Shown here: piece after piece, positions 47,672 to 55,435 of the stretch
How the letters are laid out: each line of letters begins with the position of its first letter
Numbering within the stretch: position 1 is the stretch's first letter
From: a virus
Strand: one strand, 5' to 3'
Virus record (IMG/VR): IMGVR_UViG_3300045412_000201
Location: 1-55,565 of that record
DNA: 55,565 nt
The notes under the pieces: model-generated
Database searches by the model: none
What the model was told of the DNA's origin: nothing
The model's input: the letters and a program-made list of their open reading frames with translations, nothing else
Program-made: the position numbers and the translations under genes

Positions 47672-49430
47672 CGCAGATGCCCCACTTCACGTAGAACTTG
47701 AGCTTGTCGTCTTGGACGACCTTCCAGAAGTCTTCGGGCGGGTCGTTGTCTACGGTCGCCGACGAGTTGCCGCTGCACCGAGCGAGGCTCGTGATCGCCG
47801 CGCGGCGCTTCTCGTTGCGCGTGACGTGCAGCAGCACGTCGTTGTCTCCGTACCACCACTTCATCGACTCGTCAAACCTGAACCGCTGCACGATGTCTGC
47901 GGCCAAGACCATGCAAAACCCGGCGAGCCCCCCGCTGCCGTCGTACCGGCCGTTGCACACCGTCGACACGTCCTGCGTGATGTCCGTGAACTTGCGGTAG
48001 TCGTAGGCCGGGCAGACGAGCCCGAGCGACCTGTCGTACGCGAGCAGCGACACGAGGCTCCCTATGGTGTCGTCGGCGACGGTGACGTCGTCGTTCACTA
48101 GGGCAACCGCGGATTTTTCGCGCCGGGCGGCCTCGACGCCGATGTTCCACATCGCGTGGATGCCGGCGCCGCGCTCGACGCGCTCGAGCCGGACCTTCCG
48201 CAGCTCCGGCCCGCGCTCGGAGAGCAGCGCTCCGTAGGTCCGGCAGGCCTCGTCTCCGTCCGCGACGAGCACGACCGCGCTGACCTGCGGGTCTCTCTCG
48301 AGGCGCTCGAGGACGAGCATGCAGCCCTCGACGTTCGACCTCGACGGGACGACGGCCACCGCGCGCTCCGGGTGCGTCACCCGCAGCATCATGGCGAGGT
48401 TCGCCTGGAGGCGCTCGCTGCCCGGCTCGACCCGCAGCGCGCCGCGCAGGTGCTCGACCGCCGCGCCTCTCTGCCCGGCGTGCCAGGCGCCGATGCTGGC
48501 GAGGTCGTGCGGCAGCGAGCTCCACGCGGCGGCGTCGTTGATGTACAGCAGCGGCTTCTCTGTGATCGTGAGCGCCCGCCTCGCGGCCGACAGGCAGTCT
48601 TCCCACGACTGCCGGTCGTAGTAGTGCCGAGCGAGCTCGACCCAGGGCTCGCGGAACTCCGGCGCCTCGGCGCACGCGCGCAGCAGCCAGGCCTCGGCCT
48701 CGTCGTGCTCGAGCTGAGCGAGGTACCGCATCGAGGCCGCGCGCTCGGCGCGCCACGTCGCGGTCGGCAGCGCGAGGTGGCGCTTGAACTCGCGCCGTGC
48801 GTCTTCGGCCTGGCCGTAGAAGAACAGCTCACGCGCGTAGTAGTACGCGTTGCGGTCGTCCATCGGCCTCTCGTCGACGGCCTTCTTGAGCAGCGGCAGG
48901 TACTGCCCGCGCGACTTCGAGCGGTCGGGGAAGTGGTGGACCTCCATGCCGACCCAGCTCTGGGTCTCTTCTCCGTCCGTCGGCGCCAAGACCTCGTGCA
49001 CCGGGTGCACCCACCGGTACCCGCTGCGAGCGTGGACCTTGTCTGCGCCGTACACGAGTCCCTCGCTGCCGTCTGTGTTCCAGCTCCAGACGTACTTGTA
49101 GCGCGGGCGGGTCGTGCCGGGCGGCGCCTTCTCGAGGTGCTCACGCCAGCCAGGCACGAGGACCTCGTCCATGTCGAGCGCGACGCAGAAGTCGATGTCC
49201 GCCGGCAGCAGCGCGAGCGACGCGTTGCGCGCGTCGTCGAACCGCCACGGCTTGACCGTGATCTGCGCGACGTTGATCCCGAGCTCTCGCGCGCGCTCGA
49301 CCGTCCCGTCGGTCGAGCCGGTGTCGGCGATCAGCAGGTAGTCTGCGTCTTTAGCCGACTCATACCACGGGTCAACGAACTTCTTCTCGTTGAGCGCGAT
49401 CGTGTAGACGGCGATCTTCAGGCGTGCCAC
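47661..49430 (-). CDS. Double glycosyltransferase: GT2 - TPR - GT2-like
   Basis: 589 residues on the minus strand. The N-terminal GT-A domain (about 1-220) has IAVYTIALNEKKFV, LIADTGSTDGTVE, VALDMDEVLVPGW (metal-binding DxD region) and VHPVHEV. The centre (about 190-340) is a TPR-like helical repeat (YARELFFYGQAEDARREF, WEDCLSAARRALTI, AVEHLRGALRVEP). The C-terminal part (about 350-589) is a second GT2-like domain: VVLVADGDEACR, GIHAMWNIGVEAAR, VALVNDDVTVAD and MKWWYGDNDVLL. It may build a short glycan on tail fibres or alter host surface sugars. It is located with adhesins rather than with the DNA-metabolism cassette. Confidence 0.85.
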   Translation of the reverse strand: MARLKIAVYTIALNEKKFVDPWYESAKDADYLLIADTGSTDGTVERARELGINVAQITVKPWRFDDARNASLALLPADIDFCVALDMDEVLVPGWREHLEKAPPGTTRPRYKYVWSWNTDGSEGLVYGADKVHARSGYRWVHPVHEVLAPTDGEETQSWVGMEVHHFPDRSKSRGQYLPLLKKAVDERPMDDRNAYYYARELFFYGQAEDARREFKRHLALPTATWRAERAASMRYLAQLEHDEAEAWLLRACAEAPEFREPWVELARHYYDRQSWEDCLSAARRALTITEKPLLYINDAAAWSSLPHDLASIGAWHAGQRGAAVEHLRGALRVEPGSERLQANLAMMLRVTHPERAVAVVPSRSNVEGCMLVLERLERDPQVSAVVLVADGDEACRTYGALLSERGPELRKVRLERVERGAGIHAMWNIGVEAARREKSAVALVNDDVTVADDTIGSLVSLLAYDRSLGLVCPAYDYRKFTDITQDVSTVCNGRYDGSGGLAGFCMVLAADIVQRFRFDESMKWWYGDNDVLLHVTRNEKRRAAITSLARCSGNSSATVDNDPPEDFWKVVQDDKLKFYVKWGICDAR

Positions 49431-49459
49431 TCTTCTCTGCGCTTTGTCGCGAGGCGCGC

Positions 49460-49681
49460 TTACGGCGGCGTCGGCGCAACGAACACATCGTTCACCGCAT
49501 CATAAGTATCGCCTATGCCTGCGTATTTGCCGCGTTGGGAGTTGTCGTGAAAGGTTTCTACCCATAGCGAACTGTCGCCGTAGCGGTCAGGGTTGGCGCA
49601 CAAGAAATCCCACGTCACGACACGAACATCGGTGACGACACCGTTCTCAACTTTGGCGAAGTACGTCAGTGTGTCGCTCAT
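49460..49681 (-). CDS. Small fibre-accessory protein (GKYAGIGDTYD family), copy 1
   Basis: 73 residues, start at 49681 (ATGA overlap with the upstream adhesin). The N-terminal strand pair TYFAKVENGVVTDVRVV is followed by WVETFHDNSQRGKYAGIGDTYD and NDVFVAPTPP. This pattern is common as short proteins or fibre ends in environmental phages and may be a tail-tip cap or an assembly factor. Three related genes lie further right in the window. Each precedes or follows a glycine-rich adhesin. Confidence 0.75.
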   Translation of the reverse strand: MSDTLTYFAKVENGVVTDVRVVTWDFLCANPDRYGDSSLWVETFHDNSQRGKYAGIGDTYDAVNDVFVAPTPP

Positions 49682-50532
49682 ACCTTGAACCTCACCCATA
49701 CTTTGCCAGCCGCACCGTTGCCGCCAGCCGAACCACGACCGCCGCCGCCGCCAGAGCCAGCAGTTGTGGCGCTGTTGCCATCGCCTGTGGAACCTGCTAC
49801 GCCGCCTGTGCCTGCTGCGCCACCTGCAGTTGAACCCGAGCCGCCGCCGCCTGCCGCAATGTTGTCGGTACTTGCGCTTGTTCCCCAAGTCGACACGTCG
49901 ATTCCGTTGCCGCCCGAACCGCCCGTCGTTCCAGCCGCGTTGCCACCGACTCCGCCGTATCCACCGCCGCCACCAGCGCCATGATTGCCCGTGCCGACTC
50001 CGCCGCGGTTGCCGAATGTTTCATCGACTGAATATCCACCTACGTTCATGCCAGTTTGTCTGCCGCCGCCCGAGCCGCCGCTGCCTGCCAAAGCAACATC
50101 TTGACAAGCGCCGCCGCCGCCGCCACAAGCCGAAATGACGTTGCCGATGTATGACGCAGCGCCAGTCGAAAACCCATTTGAGTTGGTGTATCCAGCGCCG
50201 CCTGCACCGACGTCAACAGCGTAGGTCGCAGCCTGAAGGTAGATCGTGGTCGTGGCTGCAAATCCAACTAATGCGCCTGCGCCGCCACCGCCGCCAGATT
50301 GCGGGTCTGAACCTGACCCGCCGCCGCCGCCACCACCGACAAGCAACACGTCGAACAAACCAGCCTTAGACACGACAAGGTTGTCGTCTGACGAGAAGGT
50401 CAGCACCGTGTAGGTCTGACCACCGATGGTTCGTGAAGCCGATGAGCCGCCCGTCGCTACGCCGTAGGGGATGTCAACCGCAACCGTGCCCGTCGTCTGC
50501 GAAGAAACATAGCCGAGGTACGAGCGGGTCAT
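49678..50532 (-). CDS. Glycine-rich tail adhesin, copy 1
   Basis: 284 residues, minus strand. The N-terminus (SYLGYVSSQTTGTVAVD) and a beta domain (TYTVLTFSSDDNLVVSKAGLFDVLLVGG) are followed by about 190 residues dominated by GGGGG blocks separated by short loops, ending VWVRFKV. Such polyglycine blocks form polyglycine-II helical bundles in phage receptor-binding proteins such as S16 gp38, where intervening loops determine host range. It is transcribed after the second glycine-rich gene with a 37-base gap. Codon use is less GC-biased at some positions than in the left half of the window. Confidence 0.8.
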   Translation of the reverse strand: MTRSYLGYVSSQTTGTVAVDIPYGVATGGSSASRTIGGQTYTVLTFSSDDNLVVSKAGLFDVLLVGGGGGGGSGSDPQSGGGGGAGALVGFAATTTIYLQAATYAVDVGAGGAGYTNSNGFSTGAASYIGNVISACGGGGGACQDVALAGSGGSGGGRQTGMNVGGYSVDETFGNRGGVGTGNHGAGGGGGYGGVGGNAAGTTGGSGGNGIDVSTWGTSASTDNIAAGGGGSGSTAGGAAGTGGVAGSTGDGNSATTAGSGGGGGRGSAGGNGAAGKVWVRFKV

Positions 50533-50569
50533 TCCGCCACCTCACTTGACGGCGATGCGAGGCGTGCCA

Positions 50570-51487
50570 TCACGTCACCGCCAACGTACCCGACGATGTG
50601 AATGTCCAGACCGTGTAAGAACCGCTAGGAGCGGAGGTGCCGCCGCCTGTTGCGGTGACGGTGAGACCTGATGCGGCAGAAGTCAGGTAGCGGACAACGA
50701 CGATGCCCGAGCCGCCGTTCCCACCTAAGTTGTTGCCGCCGTCGTGACCGCTACCGCCGCCGCCGCCGCCTGTGTTCGGTGAGCCTGGTGAACCTACGAC
50801 AGCTACTCCTGAGCCTGCGCCGCCGCCACCCGAGCCGCCTGCGCCGCCCCTATCTGCGGCGTTGTGGCCGCCGCCACCGCCGCCGCCGCCGCGAGTGACC
50901 GCCAAACCCGTGATGCTTGATGAGACACCTGCGCCGCCTGCGCCTGCGTATCCCGACAAGTTGCCTTGAACGCCGACCGCACCGGCACCACCGCCACCGC
51001 CACCTGAGGGATTGCCGCCGCTCGGCGCACCTGCGCCACCTGCGAAACCTTGGTGGCTCGTTCCTGCGCCGCCCGTGTTGGTCGCGTTTGCTGCGCCGCC
51101 GCCACCCGAACCGCCTGGCCCGCCTGGACTCTCTCCGGAGCTACTGCCTCCGCCACCGCCGCCTATCGCCGCCACGACGAAGACGCTGTTCGTGCCGCTG
51201 CCGCCTCTCGTGCTGGCGGAAGTTGAGCCTGAGCCGCCGCCCCCAACCACCACTCCGTAGGTCAGGTTCCTATTCAGCGAGAAGGTAGTTGCGGCGACCG
51301 CGCCGCCACCTGAGTTCTCCCCGACAACCGAACATACATAGCCGCCAGCACCACCGCCGCCACCGTGCATCCTGCCGCCACCGCCGCCGCCGCCGATGAC
51401 GAGGCACTCAACCGGCAAGCCGCCCGGGGGGACGGACTGCGTCGTCAACGACGAAACGTACCCGAGTTGGCGGCGAGCCGTAGCCAT
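50570..51487 (-). CDS. Glycine-rich tail adhesin, copy 2
   Basis: 305 residues, minus strand, three bases after the 121-residue protein. The N-terminus (RRQLGYVSSLTTQSVPPGG) matches the start of copy 1 (YVSS). The centre has LVIGGGGGGG and many Gly/Ser/Asn blocks with loops such as CSVVGENSGG, TFSLNRNLTYGV and FVVAAIGGG. The C-terminus ends in GSYTVWTFTSSGTLAVT, a typical Gly-rich fibre ending. Probable polyglycine-II receptor-binding tip. Confidence 0.8.
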   Translation of the reverse strand: MATARRQLGYVSSLTTQSVPPGGLPVECLVIGGGGGGGRMHGGGGGAGGYVCSVVGENSGGGAVAATTFSLNRNLTYGVVVGGGGSGSTSASTRGGSGTNSVFVVAAIGGGGGGSSSGESPGGPGGSGGGGAANATNTGGAGTSHQGFAGGAGAPSGGNPSGGGGGGAGAVGVQGNLSGYAGAGGAGVSSSITGLAVTRGGGGGGGGHNAADRGGAGGSGGGGAGSGVAVVGSPGSPNTGGGGGGSGHDGGNNLGGNGGSGIVVVRYLTSAASGLTVTATGGGTSAPSGSYTVWTFTSSGTLAVT

Positions 51488-51490
51488 CAG

Positions 51491-51856
51491 CTACACCGTG
51501 ATTCGGTTGACAAATCCGTGAATCGTGATCACATTCGCCGTAACCGCCGCCGCCCTCACCACGAGCGGAGTCGCGTTGCCCTTGATGAGCATGCCGGGGG
51601 CAACCGTCACCAAGCCAGCCTCGGCAAGAACCGTGAGTTCAATCAAATCATCGGGGTCGGTGGTGCCGCCCCACCCCACCGTCAGCTTCACCGACGAAGC
51701 CGAGGAGTTCATCGCATACAGCCAGATCTCGTCGTAAGTCGTCGCCGTAGGAGAACCAGCGTGAATCGGCGTGCCCGAACCGATGCTCGTCGCCGCGACC
51801 TTGATGGGGCGACCATCGGTAGATTCGCTGAACTTTATCTTGGTGAATGTTGCCAT
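51491..51856 (-). CDS. 121-residue fibre-associated protein, copy B
   Basis: 121 residues, minus strand. It is a beta-rich protein (FTKIKFSESTDGRPIKVAATS, YDEIWLYAMNSSASSVKLTVGWGG, LIELTVLAEAGLVTVAPGM, NVITIHGFVNRI). The gene at 53362-53727 encodes the same fold and length, with matching positions throughout (GGT near 66, DDLI, VNRIT at the end). It probably forms a linker or collar between tail and adhesin. It lies directly upstream of glycine-rich copy 2. Confidence 0.75.
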   Translation of the reverse strand: MATFTKIKFSESTDGRPIKVAATSIGSGTPIHAGSPTATTYDEIWLYAMNSSASSVKLTVGWGGTTDPDDLIELTVLAEAGLVTVAPGMLIKGNATPLVVRAAAVTANVITIHGFVNRITV

Positions 51857-51872
51857 CTATCTGCTCCAATCT

Positions 51873-52178
51873 TCAGCTGAAAACTTGAGTACCCAAAACC
51901 GCGCTTGCATCATCGGAAGGAGACCCTGCCTGACCCCACTCCAACCCAGTAGCCGTCGAAGAGTTGGCCAACAAGGCCTGGCCGTTGACCGCACCGGTGG
52001 GTCCCAACTTCAAAGAAGTGACGGCGTTGTTCGCCAGCTCGGTCGTGCCGACCGCTCCCGCCGGGACGACGCCGACATAGGCGTTCAGCACCCAAGACGT
52101 CCCGTTCCAGGTCCAGCTTCTCCCGCCGGCGGAGTAGACGTCATTGACCGTCGGACTGTTCGGAAAATCAATCGGCAT
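51873..52178 (-). CDS. DFPNSP-type fibre protein, copy B
   Basis: 101 residues, minus strand. It starts MPIDFPNSPTVNDVYSAGGRSWTWNGTSW, here given as MPIDFPNSPTVND and RSWTWNGTSW, a module seen at the start of many phage fibre and collar proteins. Then comes a repeat-like shaft (GAVGTTELANNAVTSLKLG), followed by a flexible acid end. It is paralogous to the gene at 53737-53997. Likely a short trimeric fibre segment. Confidence 0.75.
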   Translation of the reverse strand: MPIDFPNSPTVNDVYSAGGRSWTWNGTSWVLNAYVGVVPAGAVGTTELANNAVTSLKLGPTGAVNGQALLANSSTATGLEWGQAGSPSDDASAVLGTQVFS

Positions 52179-52185
52179 CGGTAGC

Positions 52186-52458
52186 CTATCCTATCTCGCC
52201 GCCTGGCGGCGTCGGCGCAACAAACACGTCGTTCACCGCGTCATAGGTGTCCCCGATGCCTGCGTACTTGCCACGGAAGTTGGCGTTGTACGAAGTCTGC
52301 TTCCAAGTGCCGCCAAGTTTCAGCGTGTTGGCGATGAACGCACGACCAGCCGCCTCGGTGTCGGGGAATGCGAGCGTCGGCTCACCGCACACATCGTTGC
52401 TGACGCTGATCACTCTCAGCACCGTGTTCGTGTCGTCGAGTTCAGCGAAGTACGCCAT
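52186..52458 (-). CDS. Small fibre-accessory protein (GKYAGIGDTYD family), copy 2
   Basis: 90 residues, start 52458 in a TAATG overlap with the upstream adhesin stop; an ATG at 52467 is an alternative. It has AYFAELDDTNTVLRVISV, an added central segment (FPDTEAAGRAFIANTL) and WKQTSYNANFRGKYAGIGDTYD, given here as WKQTSYNANFRGK and YAGIGDTYD, then VFVAPTPP. The DNA of the last third is nearly identical to copy 3 at 54905, consistent with recombination among copies. Confidence 0.75.
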   Translation of the reverse strand: MAYFAELDDTNTVLRVISVSNDVCGEPTLAFPDTEAAGRAFIANTLKLGGTWKQTSYNANFRGKYAGIGDTYDAVNDVFVAPTPPGGEIG

Positions 52459-53351
52459 TATGACCACCTGATAGTTCCGCTGTCGTTGAAGGTGAAGACA
52501 CGATGCGTTGCCGTATCGGTCGTCGTTGCGCCTGTCAGTGTTGTCGGAGACTTTGCCGTGATGGGTTGTCTGATAATGACGACTCCCTTACCACCAGAAC
52601 CACCAGAACCGCCCTGGTAACTCCCACCACCACCACCACTACCTGTATTCACTGAGCCGGGGCTGCCTGAAGTAGTACCACTACCATTTCCGCCGCCGCC
52701 AGAACCACCAGTACCTTGACTGCCGTTGTGGCCGCCGCCGCCGCCGCCAGCGCGTGTAACTGATGACCCTGAAATCGAAGATGAAAGCCCGTTGCCTCCG
52801 TTACCTCCTGCTTCGTTTTCTAGTCCTGCGCCACCGACAGCGCCAGCACCGCCGCCGCCGCCAGAACCAAAGGTTGCACCGCCCAGGCTCGCACCACCAA
52901 CATTTCCCTGAATCACGGGTGATGTTGTTCTTGCGCCACTACCACCGCCGTCTTTGCCGCCGCCGCCGCCAGAACCACCAGTGCTTCCTGCGGTAACAAA
53001 GTTTCCACCTCTGCCGCCACCAGTGGATGTTATTGTTGATAGCCCAGTACCAGAAATCGAACTATCGGAGCCGCTGGTTGCAGAAGCACCACCACCACCG
53101 ATGGTAATGGTGTACAAAACATTAGCCGTGATTGGCATCGCCGCCTCTGCGCCGCCGCCGCCGCCTGTCGTCTCACCCACTGTTCCATTTCTGTAACCAC
53201 CCGCACCACCACCGCCGCCGCCACCCGTGCCACCACCGCCGCCACCAGCGATGACTAGATACTCAACCGCTAGGGGAAGACCAGTCGACACAGCACGCTT
53301 AGTCCAGCCGCTTACCAAAGTACCTGAACGAGTGCGCTCACCGAAACGCAT
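52458..53351 (-). CDS. Glycine-rich tail adhesin, copy 3
   Basis: 297 residues, minus strand. The N-terminus (FGERTRSGTLVSGWTKRAV) differs from copies 1 and 2, then EYLVIAGGGGGG and Gly blocks with loops NGTVGETTGG, MPITANVLYTITIGG and SVTRAGGG. The C-terminus (VVIIRQPITA, HRVFTFNDSGTIRW) matches the Gly-rich fibre ending. It uses more A/T-ending codons (cca, act, aca) than the head genes, hinting at separate origin. The loops differ from those of other copies, consistent with different receptor specificity. Confidence 0.8.
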   Translation of the reverse strand: MRFGERTRSGTLVSGWTKRAVSTGLPLAVEYLVIAGGGGGGTGGGGGGGAGGYRNGTVGETTGGGGGAEAAMPITANVLYTITIGGGGASATSGSDSSISGTGLSTITSTGGGRGGNFVTAGSTGGSGGGGGKDGGGSGARTTSPVIQGNVGGASLGGATFGSGGGGGAGAVGGAGLENEAGGNGGNGLSSSISGSSVTRAGGGGGGHNGSQGTGGSGGGGNGSGTTSGSPGSVNTGSGGGGGSYQGGSGGSGGKGVVIIRQPITAKSPTTLTGATTTDTATHRVFTFNDSGTIRWS

Positions 53352-53361
53352 CAGTCGCCGC

Positions 53362-53727
53362 CTATGCGGTGATGCGGTTCACATAGCCGCCGACCATCAC
53401 CACGTTCGCAGTCGCCGCGAACGCGCGCACCGCACGGCCACTTGAGCCGTCGCCCGCCAAAAGAAGCCCTGGAACGACCAGCAGCAAGCCAGCGCGAGAC
53501 GTGATTGTCTGGCGGATCAAGTCATCTGGCGACGAGGTGCCGCCAAACTCGATCGTCAGCAGCACGTCGGACGTGTGGTCATTTTGCGCATACAGCCAGA
53601 CCTCGTCGAGTGTGCTGGTCGATACACCGGTCGTGTGAATGGCGGTGCCAGCCGTCGCCGTTGCGGCGACCTTGATGAGCCTGCCACCCGCACCGCCGCT
53701 GAGTTGAACCTTGCTGTAGGTCGCCAC
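53362..53727 (-). CDS. 121-residue fibre-associated protein, copy A
   Basis: 121 residues, minus strand, paralogue of the gene at 51491-51856: ATYSKVQLSGGAGGRLIKVAA, DEVWLYAQNDHTSDVLLTIEFGG and VVMVGGYVNRIT align end to end without gaps of note. It lies directly upstream of glycine-rich copy 3, repeating the order seen in the other cassette. Structural role inferred. Confidence 0.75.
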   Translation of the reverse strand: MATYSKVQLSGGAGGRLIKVAATATAGTAIHTTGVSTSTLDEVWLYAQNDHTSDVLLTIEFGGTSSPDDLIRQTITSRAGLLLVVPGLLLAGDGSSGRAVRAFAATANVVMVGGYVNRITA

Positions 53728-53736
53728 GCTGCCTCC

Positions 53737-53997
53737 TTATCCAAAGATCTGGCTGGAGATGACGACTTGGTCATCTTCCCAGTTGGTTATCTTTGTCGTG
53801 TTGATCGCCGCCGCAGCAGAGATGTCTGCGTTGACTATCGTACCATCTGCTATCTCTGTGGTGGTGACAGTATTGGCTCCAAGCACCGCAGAAGACTGCA
53901 ATGTCCAAGTATTCGTTGCTGTGGCGTAGACCCACGACCTGTTGCCGACGGCGTAGACCTGGTTGTCTGACGGTGAGTTGGGGAAGTCAACCGGCAT
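53737..53997 (-). CDS. DFPNSP-type fibre protein, copy A
   Basis: 86 residues, minus strand. MPVDFPNSPSDNQVYAVGNR then SWVYATATNTW matches copy B, followed by a short shaft (NTVTTTEIADGTIVNADIS) and a different C-terminus (EDDQVVISSQIFG). It is the first gene of the duplicated cassette. The shaft repeats resemble those of the rightward S74 fibre. Confidence 0.75.
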   Translation of the reverse strand: MPVDFPNSPSDNQVYAVGNRSWVYATATNTWTLQSSAVLGANTVTTTEIADGTIVNADISAAAAINTTKITNWEDDQVVISSQIFG

Positions 53998-53998
53998 C

Positions 53999-54262
53999 TT
54001 ATATTCCTCCCGTGAGGGCGTTGATCTCTGCCTCGGTCAATCCCAGCGCGGCGAGTTTGGTGCGGGCGGAGGTGCGGGCAGCGGTTTGTGCGTCGGCGGC
54101 GGCGGTAATCTCGGCTTGCACCTCGGGCCAAGCGGCGTCCAACGACGCCTTCGACGGTTTCGGGCCGCCGTCAAGCATGACGAGTTGGTCATAGTCGTTG
54201 GCGTTCAGCGTCCATTCGCGCCCGGCATGTTTCTGGATGAGTACGGCTGCATAGTCGGTCAC
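53999..54262 (-). CDS. Small tail-fibre accessory protein
   Basis: 87 residues, minus strand, ATGA overlap with the upstream gene. The N-terminus (YAAVLIQKHAGREWTLNANDYDQL) and the middle (PSKASLDAAWPEVQAEI) are followed by a coiled stretch and LAALGLTEAEINALTGG. The latter resembles the XkdW-type accessory proteins found at fibre loci of many phages. It is probably an assembly or adaptor protein. It has no paralogue in the window. Confidence 0.7.
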   Translation of the reverse strand: MTDYAAVLIQKHAGREWTLNANDYDQLVMLDGGPKPSKASLDAAWPEVQAEITAAADAQTAARTSARTKLAALGLTEAEINALTGGI

Positions 54263-54870
54263 GGCGTCACCTCCATGACGGTGATGCTGCTCGACATGTT
54301 GTAGCCACCCTCGCCACCGAAGCGGTTGATTGCGACGGTATAACCGTCATTTGTTTGCGCTTGCACCGAGTATGTCGTTGCAGACGTTGTGGCAGGACTG
54401 TCCAAGAACGCGAGTATCGCGCCGTCAACTGCATTCTGTGCTTGCCCGGCAAAGGAGCCCCATTGCGACTGCGTGCGACCTCCGCCGGCGTCTCCGACGT
54501 TGATGCCAGTGCCTCCTCGCGCCAGACGAAGACCGCGTTGAGTACCGTTAGCGCCGCCAACGGCGACTGACGCGATGACGAAGACCTTGTTGCTGGCGCT
54601 CGTCGGGGTGATGCTGACCGTCAGTCCTGTAATGTCGGTGAAGGACGTGCTAGACGTCGTGAACGTATCGGTTTTGGCGGTGCTCTTGACTTGTACGACG
54701 CCAACAAGCCCAGTTTGATACACCCAACCAGAAGCCGTAAACGCCACAAGACGGTTCGTATCGGTCTCGAACACCAACTGCCCGACATAGGGCGCAGTCG
54801 GGCGAGTGGACGAGGTGCACACGCCTGGCTTGATGACCGACGAGGCGCCCAAGACGGATGTGAACGGCAC
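54259..54870 (-). CDS. Tail fibre / appendage protein
   Basis: 203 residues, GTG start at 54870 with GAGGTAG upstream. The N-terminal module (TRPTAPYVGQLVFETDTNRLVAF) is a typical fibre neck. It is followed by a C1q/TNF-like beta domain (KTDTFTTSSTSFTDITGLTV, ASNKVFVIASVAVGG, RLARGGTGINVG, YSVQAQTNDGYTV and SITVMEV) widespread in fibres of environmental phages. It is likely a trimeric receptor-binding or neck appendage protein. Confidence 0.75.
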   Translation of the reverse strand: MPFTSVLGASSVIKPGVCTSSTRPTAPYVGQLVFETDTNRLVAFTASGWVYQTGLVGVVQVKSTAKTDTFTTSSTSFTDITGLTVSITPTSASNKVFVIASVAVGGANGTQRGLRLARGGTGINVGDAGGGRTQSQWGSFAGQAQNAVDGAILAFLDSPATTSATTYSVQAQTNDGYTVAINRFGGEGGYNMSSSITVMEVTP

Positions 54871-54904
54871 TATCTACCTCTTGCCCGTCGTAACCCGGCT
54901 GTCT

Positions 54905-55156
54905 TCATTCCACGCCGGTTGACGGGGACACGAAGACGTCGTTTTCTGCGTCGTACGTGTCGCCGATGCCGGCGTACTTGCCACGGAAGTTCGCGTTGTA
55001 CGAGGTCTGCCGCCACTCGCCCGACAAGCCGATCTTGGCGATGAACGCCTGGCCGACCGACTCGCTTGCCGGGAACTCTCCGCCGCCGCAGTCGCCGTTG
55101 CCGATCACGATGACCTCTCGCACGGTGCCGTTTTCGACTCTTGCGAAGTGTGCCAT
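54905..55156 (-). CDS. Small fibre-accessory protein (GKYAGIGDTYD family), copy 3
   Basis: 83 residues, ATG at 55156 with AGGAGG ribosome site and a promoter upstream. FARVENGTVREVIVIGNGD then SVGQAFIAKIG, WRQTSYNANFRGK and YAGIGDTYD end in VFVSPSTGVE. It is closest to copy 2, especially at the DNA level over the last 50 codons. First gene of the main leftward transcript in the window. Confidence 0.75.
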   Translation of the reverse strand: MAHFARVENGTVREVIVIGNGDCGGGEFPASESVGQAFIAKIGLSGEWRQTSYNANFRGKYAGIGDTYDAENDVFVSPSTGVE

Positions 55157-55187
55157 AGCTTTATGCCTCCTGTTGTGTGGATGTCGT

Positions 55188-55193
55188 ATTGTA
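55188..55193 (-). promoter_or_regulatory. Minus-strand -10 element of adhesin operon
   Basis: Read on the minus strand this is TACAAT, within GGAATACAATACG, about 32 bases before the ATG at 55156. The 84-base gap is AT-rich for this genome. It would drive the leftward adhesin and glycosyltransferase genes. Confidence 0.55.
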
Positions 55194-55240
55194 TTCCATT
55201 CTTAGGCCCCGAACCCCGACATAAGCGACATTCGAGACGC

Positions 55241-55435
55241 TCATGGATTATCCACCTGGGATGATATAAACACATCGTTCACCGCGTCATAGGTATCGCC
55301 TACGGCAACGGTGAGCGGTTCGCCGCCCAAGTCATGCCACTCGCCGTCAAGGTTCGCTGTCGCCCATGAATAATCGGCAACGATGATTTCGGTGACGACG
55401 CTGTTTACAACCTTTGCGGAATAGTTCTTGTTCAT
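55241..55435 (-). CDS. Small fibre-accessory protein (GDTYDAVNDVF family), copy 4
   Basis: 64 residues, minus strand, ATGA overlap with the truncated adhesin. NYSAKVVNSVVTEIIVADY, a short WHDLGGEPLTVAVGDTYD segment and NDVFISSQVDNP show it to be the shortest, most diverged member. It lacks the RGKYAGI part. Same position relative to an adhesin as the other copies. Confidence 0.7.
   Translation of the reverse strand: MNKNYSAKVVNSVVTEIIVADYSWATANLDGEWHDLGGEPLTVAVGDTYDAVNDVFISSQVDNP

Noticed and set aside
47661-49430. Double glycosyltransferase as part of the DNA-modification pathway
   Set aside because: It is on the opposite strand at the end of the adhesin operon. The GT2 and TPR layout is typical of protein or glycan glycosylation.
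48156-49505. Long plus-strand open frame (449 codons) opposite the double glycosyltransferase
   Set aside because: Composition is Arg/Leu/Val-rich with no domain pattern, while the minus strand shows clear GT2 motifs.
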